64,000 bases of DNA from Blastomonas sp. AAP53 (GTDB lineage Bacteria; Pseudomonadota; Alphaproteobacteria; Sphingomonadales; Sphingomonadaceae), in contig NZ_ANFZ01000014.1 of NCBI RefSeq assembly GCF_000331245.1, positions 124,001 through 188,000 on the forward strand, read 5' to 3'. Below are positions 35,352 to 43,941 of this stretch, piece after piece; within the stretch, counting starts at the first letter, position 1, and each line of letters begins with the position of its first letter. The notes under the pieces were generated by a model. It had not been told where the DNA came from. It saw only the letters and a program-made list of their open reading frames with translations, and ran no database searches. The position numbers and the translations under genes are program-made.

Positions 35352-38147
35352 ATGACCCGGACCCGCCACCGCAACACCTCTGTCATGACCGATGTGAAAC
35401 TGGCCACCGCAAGCGCTCTGGCGACGACTGTGGTCATCTTGCTGGCGCACGCGACACCTGCCTTCGGCGCGGACCGGGTTTTCGCATCGGCAGGCGCAGG
35501 CAGTCCGTCTGCCGCCAATGGCGCGGGCGAACAGCAGATCGCATCGGGGACAGTGCAGCTCCGGCTTGATGACGGGACCTTGATCAGCATTGTCGGCCCG
35601 GCGCGCTATGCGATCGATGCCGGCGGGCAGATCAGGGTTCTCAGCGGCAGCTTCACCGCCGCTGCACCCCAGGGCAGTTTACCAAGACCCATTGTTGCCG
35701 GCAGCGGCAGTCAGGTGACGCTGAGCTCCGGCGGCAGCACGAGTGGCAAGATTGGTGCAGATGGCGGATTTTCAGGCTTTGCCCTGACCGGATCGATGCA
35801 GATCGCCAGCGGAGGAAAAACGCGAGGCTTCTCCGCGGGTAACGCCTTCCGGGCCGGTGCAGGCTCACCTCCGTCGGCGGCAATAACCGCCGGGGCGCAA
35901 CCCAATCGCAGCGGTGGCCAAACCGCGCTGCAGCAAGTGTATCAGGCGCAGGCGGCGGCTGCGCAATATCTGGCCAACCCCAGCCAGACCACGCCTGCGG
36001 CACTTGGCTTTGCCGGGGTGTCGCAGACGCAAACGTTGGTTCCCGGTACGCTGCAAGCAGCGACAACGCCTGCGCAATTTCAGTCGTTGGTGCAGGCGCA
36101 AACCGGTCAGCTTGATCCCGACATCGCGTTGCGGTTCATCACCGAAATTCTGACGGCCGCCAGAAGCGGGACGCTGGGGTCCTATTCCGGTCTGACGCCG
36201 ACGCAGATTCAGGCGTTGCTGTTCAACCTCCAGACCTTTGGTGCCCCCGCCAGCCTTTCGCAGACGCAACTGGAAGAGTTTCTGCGCGCACTCGGCGCGG
36301 CAGGCTATGCCATCTCCGGCATCAGCGGACAGGGGCCAAGCTTCGGGTCTATCGCCGATCTGCTGGCGCTGGTCGCGTCAGGCGGAACAATCCCGCCAGG
36401 CGATCCGACGGTGCAGGCTCTGGTCGACCTGCTGTTTTCGGGCCTGTTCCCTCCCGGCCTCGATCCCAATGAACTGGCGCGGCTTTTCCGTCTGGCAGGC
36501 TATACTGTCCCGCCGCAGTTCGGTGGCGGTTCGGGTGGTGGCACCGGAGGAGCGCCAACACCCACTCCAACGCCAACGCCCACGCCGCCCCCTCCCCCGG
36601 TGCTCACCGCATCCGATGGCATGCGGCCCGATGGAACGCGCAGCGATATCAACCTGGCCTTTGCGATCCTGACAGAAACCGGACAGGCATCCCCCGTCAC
36701 GCTTCTGTTCGACAATGGGGCGTTCGTGGGCTTCCGTCGACCAAGCGGGTTCGAGCAGCTGTTCACGGGTCGAACCGAGGCAGAGAAGGGCGGCGACAAG
36801 GGCGTGATCGGATGGACCCGCCTCACTGGCGGGACACGCGCGCTGGGAGCCGTGCGTGGCCCCAATAGCGGCGATCATTTCATCTTCGGCGTGCCAATCT
36901 CCAATGCCCCGACAGGCGGGCTAATCAGTTATGACTTGATCGGGTATACCAGCCCCACGCTGCGAGATGACAGTTCGGCGCCAGGCTCGTTCAACGGCAA
37001 GTTTTCCGTGAGCTTTGGCGGGGCGCAGACACTGGCAGGGCTGGAGGCGACGATATCGCTCGCGGATTCGGTGTATAACGTCATGTCGTCGGGGGGTGTT
37101 CTGGCGCCCAGCGTGCCGGTTCTCGGGCGCGAGGGCAGATTCAACGGAACCATCGATCTGCCCGATGGCCTGGGCATTGCCTGCAACACCGGCAAGTGCC
37201 GCTTCGTCTTCAACGGCTTTCTGGCAGGTGACGGGGCCAGCCATGCAGGCTTTGCCTATACCATTCGCGACGATGCGCTGAATGTTTTCAAATGGATCGA
37301 CGGCACTGCGGCCTTCGCCCGCGCCGCCAATACTGGCGGGCCCGCCAACCCGATCACCAAGACCTTCCGCGGGGTCAAGGTCGACGGGTCCTTCACCCAG
37401 CCAGGCATGGGCAACTTCGCCTCGGCGCTGGATGTTTCGAGCAACTTCCTGACTCGAGGTGAAATCCAGGCAGACGAAGGCCGCGCCATCCGCATTGCCG
37501 GCTATGCCGATGGGCCGGCCGGAAACCTCTCGGCACTGTCTGCAGTCACCGTCGATGCTGGCATCGGCAATGCGCAACGCACCATCGGGACCGCGCGCAA
37601 TGCGGACAATGGCGCGATCGGCAATGTGCTGGGCTGGACCCGCTGGACCGACGGGGAATTTGCCAACACCAAGGGTGGCAAGCGTGTCCTTTCGGGCAGT
37701 GAATCGATCCATTACATTTACGGTTCGCGCGCCACGGGCACCTTGCCTGCAGGCCGCGCCGAATATGCCGTGGCCGGCGGCACCCGCCCTACCCGCGTCG
37801 ATGGGATGGGCAGTCCGGGAACCTTCCAGGGGGGAATCGCAATCGACTTTGCGACATTGAAAATGGGATGGGACACGATCATCGGCATGGGAGATGACCG
37901 GTTCAACTTCCTCTCGAGCGGCGGGCTGCAAAACCTGTCTGTCAATGTCAGCAATCTCGGCAATGGCAGAGTGAGTTTCGCCGGCGATGGCACGGTGATC
38001 TCGGAAAAAGGCCGCTGCCAAGGCTGCACCGGAACAGCCAGCGGCTTTGTCAGTGGTCCAGATGGCCGCTTTGTCGGCTTTTCCTACCAGATTGGAACGG
38101 TCGACTTTGGCTCGCTCCACGGCGTTGCAGGATTTACCCGGCAATAG
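35352..38147 (+). CDS. Exported FecR-domain protein with two TbpB-like barrel repeats (putative Slam substrate)
   Basis: A 931-residue protein. The signal peptide is at about 1-40 (ending TPAFGA); it has no lipobox, unlike most Slam substrates. A FecR-like domain (about 60-130: SGTVQLRLDDGTLISIVGPARYAI) precedes a Gln/Ala-rich helical region (about 190-390) and a Gly then Pro-Thr linker (about 390-415). Two homologous barrels of about 200 residues follow (about 447-653 and 733-931). Both run from IGWTR/LGWTR through SFNGKFSVSFGG or TFQGGIAIDFAT, a G-C-C motif (CNTGKCRF or CQGCTGTA) and GFAYTIRD or GFSYQIG. Start ATG 35352 has GGGAG; a TTG at 35301 is also in frame. Confidence 0.82.
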   Translation: MTRTRHRNTSVMTDVKLATASALATTVVILLAHATPAFGADRVFASAGAGSPSAANGAGEQQIASGTVQLRLDDGTLISIVGPARYAIDAGGQIRVLSGSFTAAAPQGSLPRPIVAGSGSQVTLSSGGSTSGKIGADGGFSGFALTGSMQIASGGKTRGFSAGNAFRAGAGSPPSAAITAGAQPNRSGGQTALQQVYQAQAAAAQYLANPSQTTPAALGFAGVSQTQTLVPGTLQAATTPAQFQSLVQAQTGQLDPDIALRFITEILTAARSGTLGSYSGLTPTQIQALLFNLQTFGAPASLSQTQLEEFLRALGAAGYAISGISGQGPSFGSIADLLALVASGGTIPPGDPTVQALVDLLFSGLFPPGLDPNELARLFRLAGYTVPPQFGGGSGGGTGGAPTPTPTPTPTPPPPPVLTASDGMRPDGTRSDINLAFAILTETGQASPVTLLFDNGAFVGFRRPSGFEQLFTGRTEAEKGGDKGVIGWTRLTGGTRALGAVRGPNSGDHFIFGVPISNAPTGGLISYDLIGYTSPTLRDDSSAPGSFNGKFSVSFGGAQTLAGLEATISLADSVYNVMSSGGVLAPSVPVLGREGRFNGTIDLPDGLGIACNTGKCRFVFNGFLAGDGASHAGFAYTIRDDALNVFKWIDGTAAFARAANTGGPANPITKTFRGVKVDGSFTQPGMGNFASALDVSSNFLTRGEIQADEGRAIRIAGYADGPAGNLSALSAVTVDAGIGNAQRTIGTARNADNGAIGNVLGWTRWTDGEFANTKGGKRVLSGSESIHYIYGSRATGTLPAGRAEYAVAGGTRPTRVDGMGSPGTFQGGIAIDFATLKMGWDTIIGMGDDRFNFLSSGGLQNLSVNVSNLGNGRVSFAGDGTVISEKGRCQGCTGTASGFVSGPDGRFVGFSYQIGTVDFGSLHGVAGFTRQ

Positions 38148-38251
38148 GCTGACGGCTTCCATCACAGGCGCCATGCTGCCCCTGCGGATCAGATTTACGC
38201 GCCCCCCTAGCAATGATAGCCCAGTAATGGGGCAAGGGGGAGATGCCGATC

Positions 38252-39574
38252 ATGCATTCCATATTCACAAGCGCTGCGATTTTCAGGTGGTTGCTGCCAT
38301 TCACGGCATTGGCGATGACCAGCATCGGGGCACCGCTCAACGCTCGTACCGCCGATTGCGATGTTGCTGCACAGCAGCAACAGCGAGCCAGAGCGCGTGT
38401 GGGGGCCGTTCGTGGAATGCCGGCCCCCGCCAGCAACGCGGGGCAGACATCCACGACACAGCTCGCAAAGCGGCTTGAACGTCAGATCGAAGAGGGAGGG
38501 CTGCCGCCGACAACCGCACTTCTGTTCTACACCCGAGCCGCTGACGGCAGCCTCAATGTGTGCCTGGTCAACCGCAATGGGCTGGCGGCATCAGCGCTAT
38601 CCGAAACCGATGAAAGTTCGCTTCTCAAATCGGTGCAGGCGCTTCGCTGGGCCTATGGCGTTGAAGAGCTGCAGCAGGTCCGTGCCGCGCGGCGATCGGC
38701 CGACCCATTGCCGCCCCCTCCGGACGTTCTGCTTGCACCCGAAACAGCCGAAACCGATCTGACCCGCGTGCTGCTGCCACCATCCATTGCGTCGATGCTG
38801 GCGGGCGTGGAACATCTCATCATTGTACCTGCAGGCTCGATTGGGACAGTACCGTTTCCGGCACTGAAGCCGTTCGGCAATACCGATGCTCTTGTCGATC
38901 GCACGTCGATCACCATCGCGCCAAGTCTGGCCGAGTTTGAAAACAGCGGCAGCACATGGGCAGCCTCTGCGGCCTTCGCGCGTCCGCTCGTGGTTGGCGA
39001 CCCCAGCCTGCCTGTCAGCGATGAATGGGTGATTCCGCCATTGCCGGGCGCTCGGGCCGAGGCAAGAGGCGTGGCAAGACGCCTGAAGAGCAGAGCTCTT
39101 TCCGGCGACAAGGCGGTCCGCTCTGCGGTCGTCGAGCGTGCACCGGGGGCAAGCGTGATCTACGTCGCTGCCCATGGCGCGTCCGACCCGGCACGCCCAC
39201 TGGACGGCGGCTTCCTCATGCTTTCCGGGCCGACCCTGGAAGCCGGGTGGTGGACTGCGCGCGAAATCCAAGGCAGCAAGCTTCCAGCAGAACTGGCGGT
39301 CTTGAGCGCATGCCAGACGGGGCTGGGCCAGGTCCACGATGGTGGCATGATCGGTTTGGCGCGGGCGTTCCAGCTGGCCGGAACACATCGGGTCATCATG
39401 AGCCTCTGGAATGTGGATGACGCAGCGACACAGGTGCTGATGACGCGCCTGATCACATATGCCGAAGCGCACCCTCCTGCAGAGGCACTGCGCCTGGCCA
39501 TGATCGACACGAGGAAGGATTATCCCGATCCCGCGCTTTGGGCATCGTTCCTGATGTTCGGATCGGCCCGCTAG
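38252..39574 (+). CDS. Second exported CHAT-domain protein (caspase-like)
   Basis: A 440-residue protein with an N-terminal signal/anchor (about 1-30) and a short Gln/Arg linker with one cysteine. The CHAT domain (about 75-440) has His308 in VIYVAAHGASD and Cys354 in LAVLSACQTGLG, both catalytic positions present. It ends in the family's WASFLMFGSAR. Unlike the first CHAT protein it lacks TPR repeats. ATG 38252 sits 9 nt after GGGGGAG; the in-frame ATG at 38243 abuts that site. It follows the FecR/TbpB-like gene by 104 bp in the same direction, probably one operon. Substrate unknown. Confidence 0.9.
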   Translation: MHSIFTSAAIFRWLLPFTALAMTSIGAPLNARTADCDVAAQQQQRARARVGAVRGMPAPASNAGQTSTTQLAKRLERQIEEGGLPPTTALLFYTRAADGSLNVCLVNRNGLAASALSETDESSLLKSVQALRWAYGVEELQQVRAARRSADPLPPPPDVLLAPETAETDLTRVLLPPSIASMLAGVEHLIIVPAGSIGTVPFPALKPFGNTDALVDRTSITIAPSLAEFENSGSTWAASAAFARPLVVGDPSLPVSDEWVIPPLPGARAEARGVARRLKSRALSGDKAVRSAVVERAPGASVIYVAAHGASDPARPLDGGFLMLSGPTLEAGWWTAREIQGSKLPAELAVLSACQTGLGQVHDGGMIGLARAFQLAGTHRVIMSLWNVDDAATQVLMTRLITYAEAHPPAEALRLAMIDTRKDYPDPALWASFLMFGSAR

Positions 39575-39742
39575 GGCCGTGCGGTCTTGAGCTTGCCCGG
39601 CCTGTAGCTCCAGCCAGATGTGGCGTATGAATGCGCGTCACCTCGTCCAAAATGCCAGACTGTAGGTTCACGCGCACTGGACCGGGGCGTCCGCATGGGG
39701 CAGGCGCAATGCAACGAGAATGACCTGTGGAGCAAATTGATC

Positions 39743-40882
39743 ATGCCCGTTGAGATCGACCCTTTTCACGCCATCACGATCAGCCGCACGGCGCATCGCA
39801 TGGGGGCCGAAGGGCGGTCTGTGATTCACATGGAGTTCGGCCAGCCTTCGACGGGTGCTCCCGCAGCGGCGATACAGGCCGCGCATCGCATTCTCGATGC
39901 CGATGGCATGGGCTATTGGGAAAGCCCGGAGCTGAAGGCTCGCATCGCGGCGCACTACGCGGAAATGTATGGCGTTGCCGTGGATCCGGAACGGATCATT
40001 CTCACCTGCGGTGCGTCCCCGGCCTTCGTGCTGGCGTTGTCCTGTCTGTTTTCGCCGGGCGCCAGGGTTGCGCTCGCCCGCCCGGGCTATGTCGCCTATC
40101 GCAATACTTTGAAGGCGCTCCATCTGATACCGGTCGAACTGCCCTGCGGCGAGGCGGAACGCTACCAGATCACGGCCGCCGCCATCGAGCGGTTGGAACC
40201 GGCGCCGGAAGGGTTGATCATCGCGAGCCCTGCCAACCCCACGGGCACGATCATTCCACCCGATGAGCTAGCGGCCATCGCCGCGGTGTGTCGCAGGCGG
40301 GGGATCGCATTGGTCTCTGACGAGATTTACCATGGCCTGAGCTACATAAGTCCGGCAGATTCCATGCTGCAGCATGCGCCAGACGCGCTGATCGTCAACA
40401 GTTTCTCCAAATATTTCAGCATGGCCGGATGGCGCCTTGGCTGGCTGGTGGTGCCCGACCATCTCGTTGACGCAGCCCGCGCCCGCATGGGCAATCTGTT
40501 TCTGACGCCCCCCTCGCTGGCCCAGCACGCCGGGCTGATCGCGTTTGACTGCCGCGACGAGCTGGAGGGCCATATCCAAACGTATGCCCGCAATCGCGAT
40601 CGCCTGCTTCAAGCGCTCCCGCAAATGGGCCTTGGGCGGATCGCGCCGCCCGATGGAGCTTTTTATATCTACGCCGATGTCGGTCACCTGACAAACGATA
40701 GCCTGTCGTTCTGCGAGGCCCTGTTGCACGATACCGGGGTTGCGCTTGCTCCCGGGCTGGACTTTGATCCGGTCGATGGCAATGGTTTCATCCGCTTCAG
40801 CTTCGCCGTTTCCACCGATCTGATCGCAGAAGCGGTCCGGCGGATTGAACCCTGGTTCGCTGCGAGACAGGGTTCTGGTTGA
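39743..40882 (+). CDS. PLP-dependent aminotransferase, class I/II
   Basis: A 379-residue aspartate-aminotransferase-fold enzyme. Signatures include SRTAHRMGAEGRSVIHMEFGQPSTGAP, the Asn-Pro-Thr-Gly segment SPANPTGTIIP, SDEIYHGLSY, the PLP-lysine segment NSFSKYFSMAGWRLGW, and arginine in GFIRFSFA. It transaminates an amino acid or keto acid; the exact substrate (aspartate, tyrosine or other) is not readable. I chose ATG 39743 because the conserved part begins there, but ATGs at 39695 and 39620 are in frame. It stands alone. Confidence 0.9.
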   Translation: MPVEIDPFHAITISRTAHRMGAEGRSVIHMEFGQPSTGAPAAAIQAAHRILDADGMGYWESPELKARIAAHYAEMYGVAVDPERIILTCGASPAFVLALSCLFSPGARVALARPGYVAYRNTLKALHLIPVELPCGEAERYQITAAAIERLEPAPEGLIIASPANPTGTIIPPDELAAIAAVCRRRGIALVSDEIYHGLSYISPADSMLQHAPDALIVNSFSKYFSMAGWRLGWLVVPDHLVDAARARMGNLFLTPPSLAQHAGLIAFDCRDELEGHIQTYARNRDRLLQALPQMGLGRIAPPDGAFYIYADVGHLTNDSLSFCEALLHDTGVALAPGLDFDPVDGNGFIRFSFAVSTDLIAEAVRRIEPWFAARQGSG

Positions 40883-41043
40883 TATCTCGAAGGGGTTGGC
40901 ATCGCGCCCAGGGCTGTTGATCGGAGCGAATGACGGCACCTGCCCGGGGCCGATTGATCGACCGTCCGCGCTCTCATCAAATCGCAGCCCTGCACGTTTG
41001 CAGATTGCCAAGGTCGCAGGTGCGCGGCATGATTGGCGGGCAA

Positions 41044-41946
41044 ATGGACGCACCCGTCACCGTCGCCTTTCGTGCCCCCCGGCCTGAGCTGGCCCCCTAT
41101 ATCTCAAGCTATTACGAGCTCACCGTGCAGGGTGACACACAGGTGGAGGATTACCTTCACCCGGAATGGGGCAACATCCGCATTGCACTCGGCAATCCCT
41201 GGATCATCGGGAGCGATGCAAACGGTGCTGGCCGATATTCGGGAGACCCGTCCATTCTGCATGGGTGCACCAGCAAGCCGACCTATCTCAGGGGCTGTGG
41301 CAGAAGCTTCGGGATCGGCATTCTGCCACTGGGCTGGAACCGACTGTTCAAGGTGGATGCCAGCAGCCTGGCCGACCGGATCGTTCCGCTGGCATCCGTG
41401 CTGCAAGACAAGCAGGGCGCGAGCTTCATCGAGGATATGCACGGCGCGCGCGATCTCGATGCCCGCAAGGCGGTTGCCGACCAGTTCTTGTGGGACCGGA
41501 TCAGCGCCAGCCGGCCCGATCGCAGCTCGCGCCTGATTCCCGGACTGCTGGCCTTGCTCGCCGATCCCGACAATGCCACCGTCGAGCATCTGACCGTGCC
41601 GCTGGGCATTAACCAGGTGCAACTGGCGCGGCTGTCCAAACGGACGCTGGGCTTTACGCCCAAATTGTTGCTGCGGCGCCAGCGTTTCCTTCGGATGCTG
41701 GGCATCATGTACGGGCGGCCCTATGCGGAGTGGCGCGACTTCATCGACCCGCAATATTCGGATCAAAGCCACCTGGTGCGCGACTTCCAGTATTTCGTCG
41801 GCATGAGCCCGAGGGCCTATTTCAACATGCCCAGACCCATCCTGACTGCGGCGGCCGCAGCGCGAGCGGCCATGTTTGGCCAGCCGCTGCAGGGACTGCA
41901 CGGCGCGCCGGACGCGAAAACATGGATTTCGTCCAAGACCAGCTGA
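41044..41946 (+). CDS. AraC-family transcriptional regulator
   Basis: A 300-residue protein. The N-terminal sensor region opens with a DUF6597-like segment (RPELAPYISSYYELTV) and HPEWGNIRIALG. The C-terminal double HTH (about 185-285) has VPLGINQVQLARLSKRTLGFTPKLLLRRQRFLRML and DQSHLVRDFQYFVGMSPRAYF. The second of these is the recognisable AraC signature. ATG 41044 was chosen because homology begins just after it; ATG 41029 is an alternative. Target unknown; the aminotransferase gene 160 bp upstream runs in the same direction. Confidence 0.88.
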   Translation: MDAPVTVAFRAPRPELAPYISSYYELTVQGDTQVEDYLHPEWGNIRIALGNPWIIGSDANGAGRYSGDPSILHGCTSKPTYLRGCGRSFGIGILPLGWNRLFKVDASSLADRIVPLASVLQDKQGASFIEDMHGARDLDARKAVADQFLWDRISASRPDRSSRLIPGLLALLADPDNATVEHLTVPLGINQVQLARLSKRTLGFTPKLLLRRQRFLRMLGIMYGRPYAEWRDFIDPQYSDQSHLVRDFQYFVGMSPRAYFNMPRPILTAAAAARAAMFGQPLQGLHGAPDAKTWISSKTS

Positions 41947-42044
41947 CAACGCCTCGATAGCCTGTGTCCATTGGATCGCGGGACAGGCCCCCTTCCCGCT
42001 CCAGACCGACGAAGCTCAGCTGGGGGGCAGCGCGAGGAGCCAAC

Positions 42045-42161
42045 ATGCGGGTTGCGGCGATGATCCTGGCGACCGCCATCGCAACGGTCAGTCTGGCGCA
42101 AGCCTCCATCAGCGAGATGGGTGCCCGCGATGGTGGGTCGCCCCCCCGCACCAACGGATAG
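42045..42161 (+). CDS. Possible small secreted peptide (38 residues)
   Basis: An ORF of 38 codons with GAGGAG at ideal spacing before the ATG. The first 20 residues form a clear signal peptide (MRVAAMILATAIATVSLAQA), leaving an 18-residue mature peptide rich in Gly, Ser and Pro. It is followed 50 bp later by a strong hairpin, so it has the parts of a small independent gene. No homologue is recalled; it could also be chance. Confidence 0.4.
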   Translation: MRVAAMILATAIATVSLAQASISEMGARDGGSPPRTNG

Positions 42162-42211
42162 ACGGATATTGAAGGCCCTGCATCGTTGCGACCCGTGCAG
42201 TGTCATCAATG

Positions 42212-42239
42212 GGGAGCGCGGCCCAACCGCCGCGCTCCC
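42212..42239 (+). terminator. Strong hairpin after small-peptide ORF
   Basis: GGGAGCGCGG/CCGCGCTCCC forms a perfect 10-bp GC stem with an 8-nt loop. No T-tract follows. It could end transcription of the AraC gene and the small ORF. Confidence 0.5.
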
Positions 42240-42609
42240 GCACAGCACGGCGCTGCGGGCCGGTGCCCCTGCGCAAACAGCATCGACACCGGATCAGTTC
42301 TGACGGGCAGGAGCGCGCGCATAACCATGCAGACAGGCGTAAACGCGCACGCGCGGCGGACGCATATCTGAGCCAGGGCTAGTCCAGGGCTTCGGGCAGG
42401 CGATGCTCAAAACTCGCGACGACACAGGCACCGACAGCGATGGCGAAACCTGCGCTCGCCCCGATGCATCAGCCGCATGCATCGACGCTGGCTTGCAGGT
42501 CACGCAAGACCCGCATGCCCTGCGTCCCTCTTGCCGCCATCCGGCAGCCGTGCGACAGGCGCGACCCTGCGATGCACCCGCTGCACATTCAACGGACACA
42601 GGACGCACC
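42240..42609. other. Intergenic stretch without a supportable gene
   Basis: An open frame runs in phase with the downstream Hsp70-like gene from 42403, but its composition and lack of homology mark it as leader. No repeat or RNA gene seen. Confidence 0.5.
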
Positions 42610-43911
42610 ATGAACAGCAAATTGCCGCCAAAGGCGTTGGGCATCGATTTTGGCACGACCAACACCGTCGCGGCAGTCTCTGCACCGGATGGCGACACGC
42701 AGCTTGTCCCATTCGGCACGGACGCATCGGCCAGCGCCGTCTTCAGATCGGCCTTGTGCTTCTGGGAGGACGAGCGGGCATGGCAAGGCGTGGCCCATGA
42801 GGCCGGGCCGTGGGCGATCGAAGAATATCTCCAGTCGCCGCTCGACTGCAGGTTCATCCAGTCGTTCAAAAGCGTGGCGGCAAGCCCGCTGTTCGAACGC
42901 GCGATGATCTACAACCGGCCCTATCGGTTCGAGGACCTGGGCCGCACCTTCCTAGACCATCTGGTCTCGCACGCCCAGGGCGCGCTGGATGCCCGGCCCG
43001 CCAGGGTGATCGTCGGTCGGCCGGTCGAATATGCCGGCGCCAGGGCGGATGCGCAGCTGGCGCGGCAGCGCTACGACCTGATGTTCGAAGCGCTGGGCGC
43101 GCAGCCCTTGTATGTCTTCGAACCGCTGGGCGCAGCGCACAGCTATGCGACGAGGCTCGACAAGCCCGCCACGATACTGGTTGCGGACTTTGGCGGCGGC
43201 ACCACCGACTTTTCGGTGGTCACGATTGCCGAACCCGGCGCTGCCCGGCGTTGCGTACCACTAGCATCGGCAGGCATTGCCATTGCCGGCGACCATTTTG
43301 ACTATCGCATCGTCGATCACCTGGTGCTGCCGCTGCTGGGAAAGGGCAGCCAGTACCGGTCGTTTGGCAAAGTCCTCGACATTCCCGGCGGCCACTTTTC
43401 TGACTTTGGCAACTGGTCGCGCCTCGCGATGATGCGCAACCGCCGCACGCTCGACGAGCTGCGGCGGTTGCAGCGCGATGCGCTCTTCCCGGACCAGATT
43501 GGCCAGATGATCGCGCTGATCGAGAATGAACAGGGGTTTGCCCTGTATGACGCCATCGGCAAACTGAAGCGCGCGCTCTCTGAAAGCGAGACAGCGCGGT
43601 TTGCGTTTGCCGGGGGCGGGGTCGAGATCGAGGCTGAGGTACTGCGCAGTCAGTTCGAGCAGTGGATTGCCGGCGACCTGCAGCGCATCGAAGCGGCGAT
43701 GGACACGGCGCTCGAACGGGCACGCACAACCACCGGTGCCATCGACCGCGTGTTCCTGACCGGAGGCTCGTCGCTGATCCCGGCTATCCGCGCACTGTTC
43801 GAACGCCGGTTCGGTTCGGATCGCATCGCCACAGGCGGCGAACTGACGTCGATCGCGCATGGCCTGGCGCTCATCGGCATGGAGGACGATCCTGCCCAAT
43901 GGGGCGAATGA
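42610..43911 (+). CDS. Hsp70-like protein, YegD type
   Basis: A 433-residue actin/Hsp70-fold ATPase. The nucleotide phosphate-1 loop is GIDFGTTNTVAA; phosphate-2 and adenosine motifs are LVADFGGGTTDFSVV and VFLTGGSSLIPAIR. It lacks the substrate-binding C-terminal domain of DnaK, as YegD proteins do. YegD is a non-canonical chaperone-like protein of poorly known role. Start ATG 42610 has AGGAC upstream. No co-chaperone gene is adjacent, so it stands alone. Confidence 0.9.
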   Translation: MNSKLPPKALGIDFGTTNTVAAVSAPDGDTQLVPFGTDASASAVFRSALCFWEDERAWQGVAHEAGPWAIEEYLQSPLDCRFIQSFKSVAASPLFERAMIYNRPYRFEDLGRTFLDHLVSHAQGALDARPARVIVGRPVEYAGARADAQLARQRYDLMFEALGAQPLYVFEPLGAAHSYATRLDKPATILVADFGGGTTDFSVVTIAEPGAARRCVPLASAGIAIAGDHFDYRIVDHLVLPLLGKGSQYRSFGKVLDIPGGHFSDFGNWSRLAMMRNRRTLDELRRLQRDALFPDQIGQMIALIENEQGFALYDAIGKLKRALSESETARFAFAGGGVEIEAEVLRSQFEQWIAGDLQRIEAAMDTALERARTTTGAIDRVFLTGGSSLIPAIRALFERRFGSDRIATGGELTSIAHGLALIGMEDDPAQWGE

Positions 43912-43941
43912 CGCGGGCCGAACATGACCGGATCGGCATAA

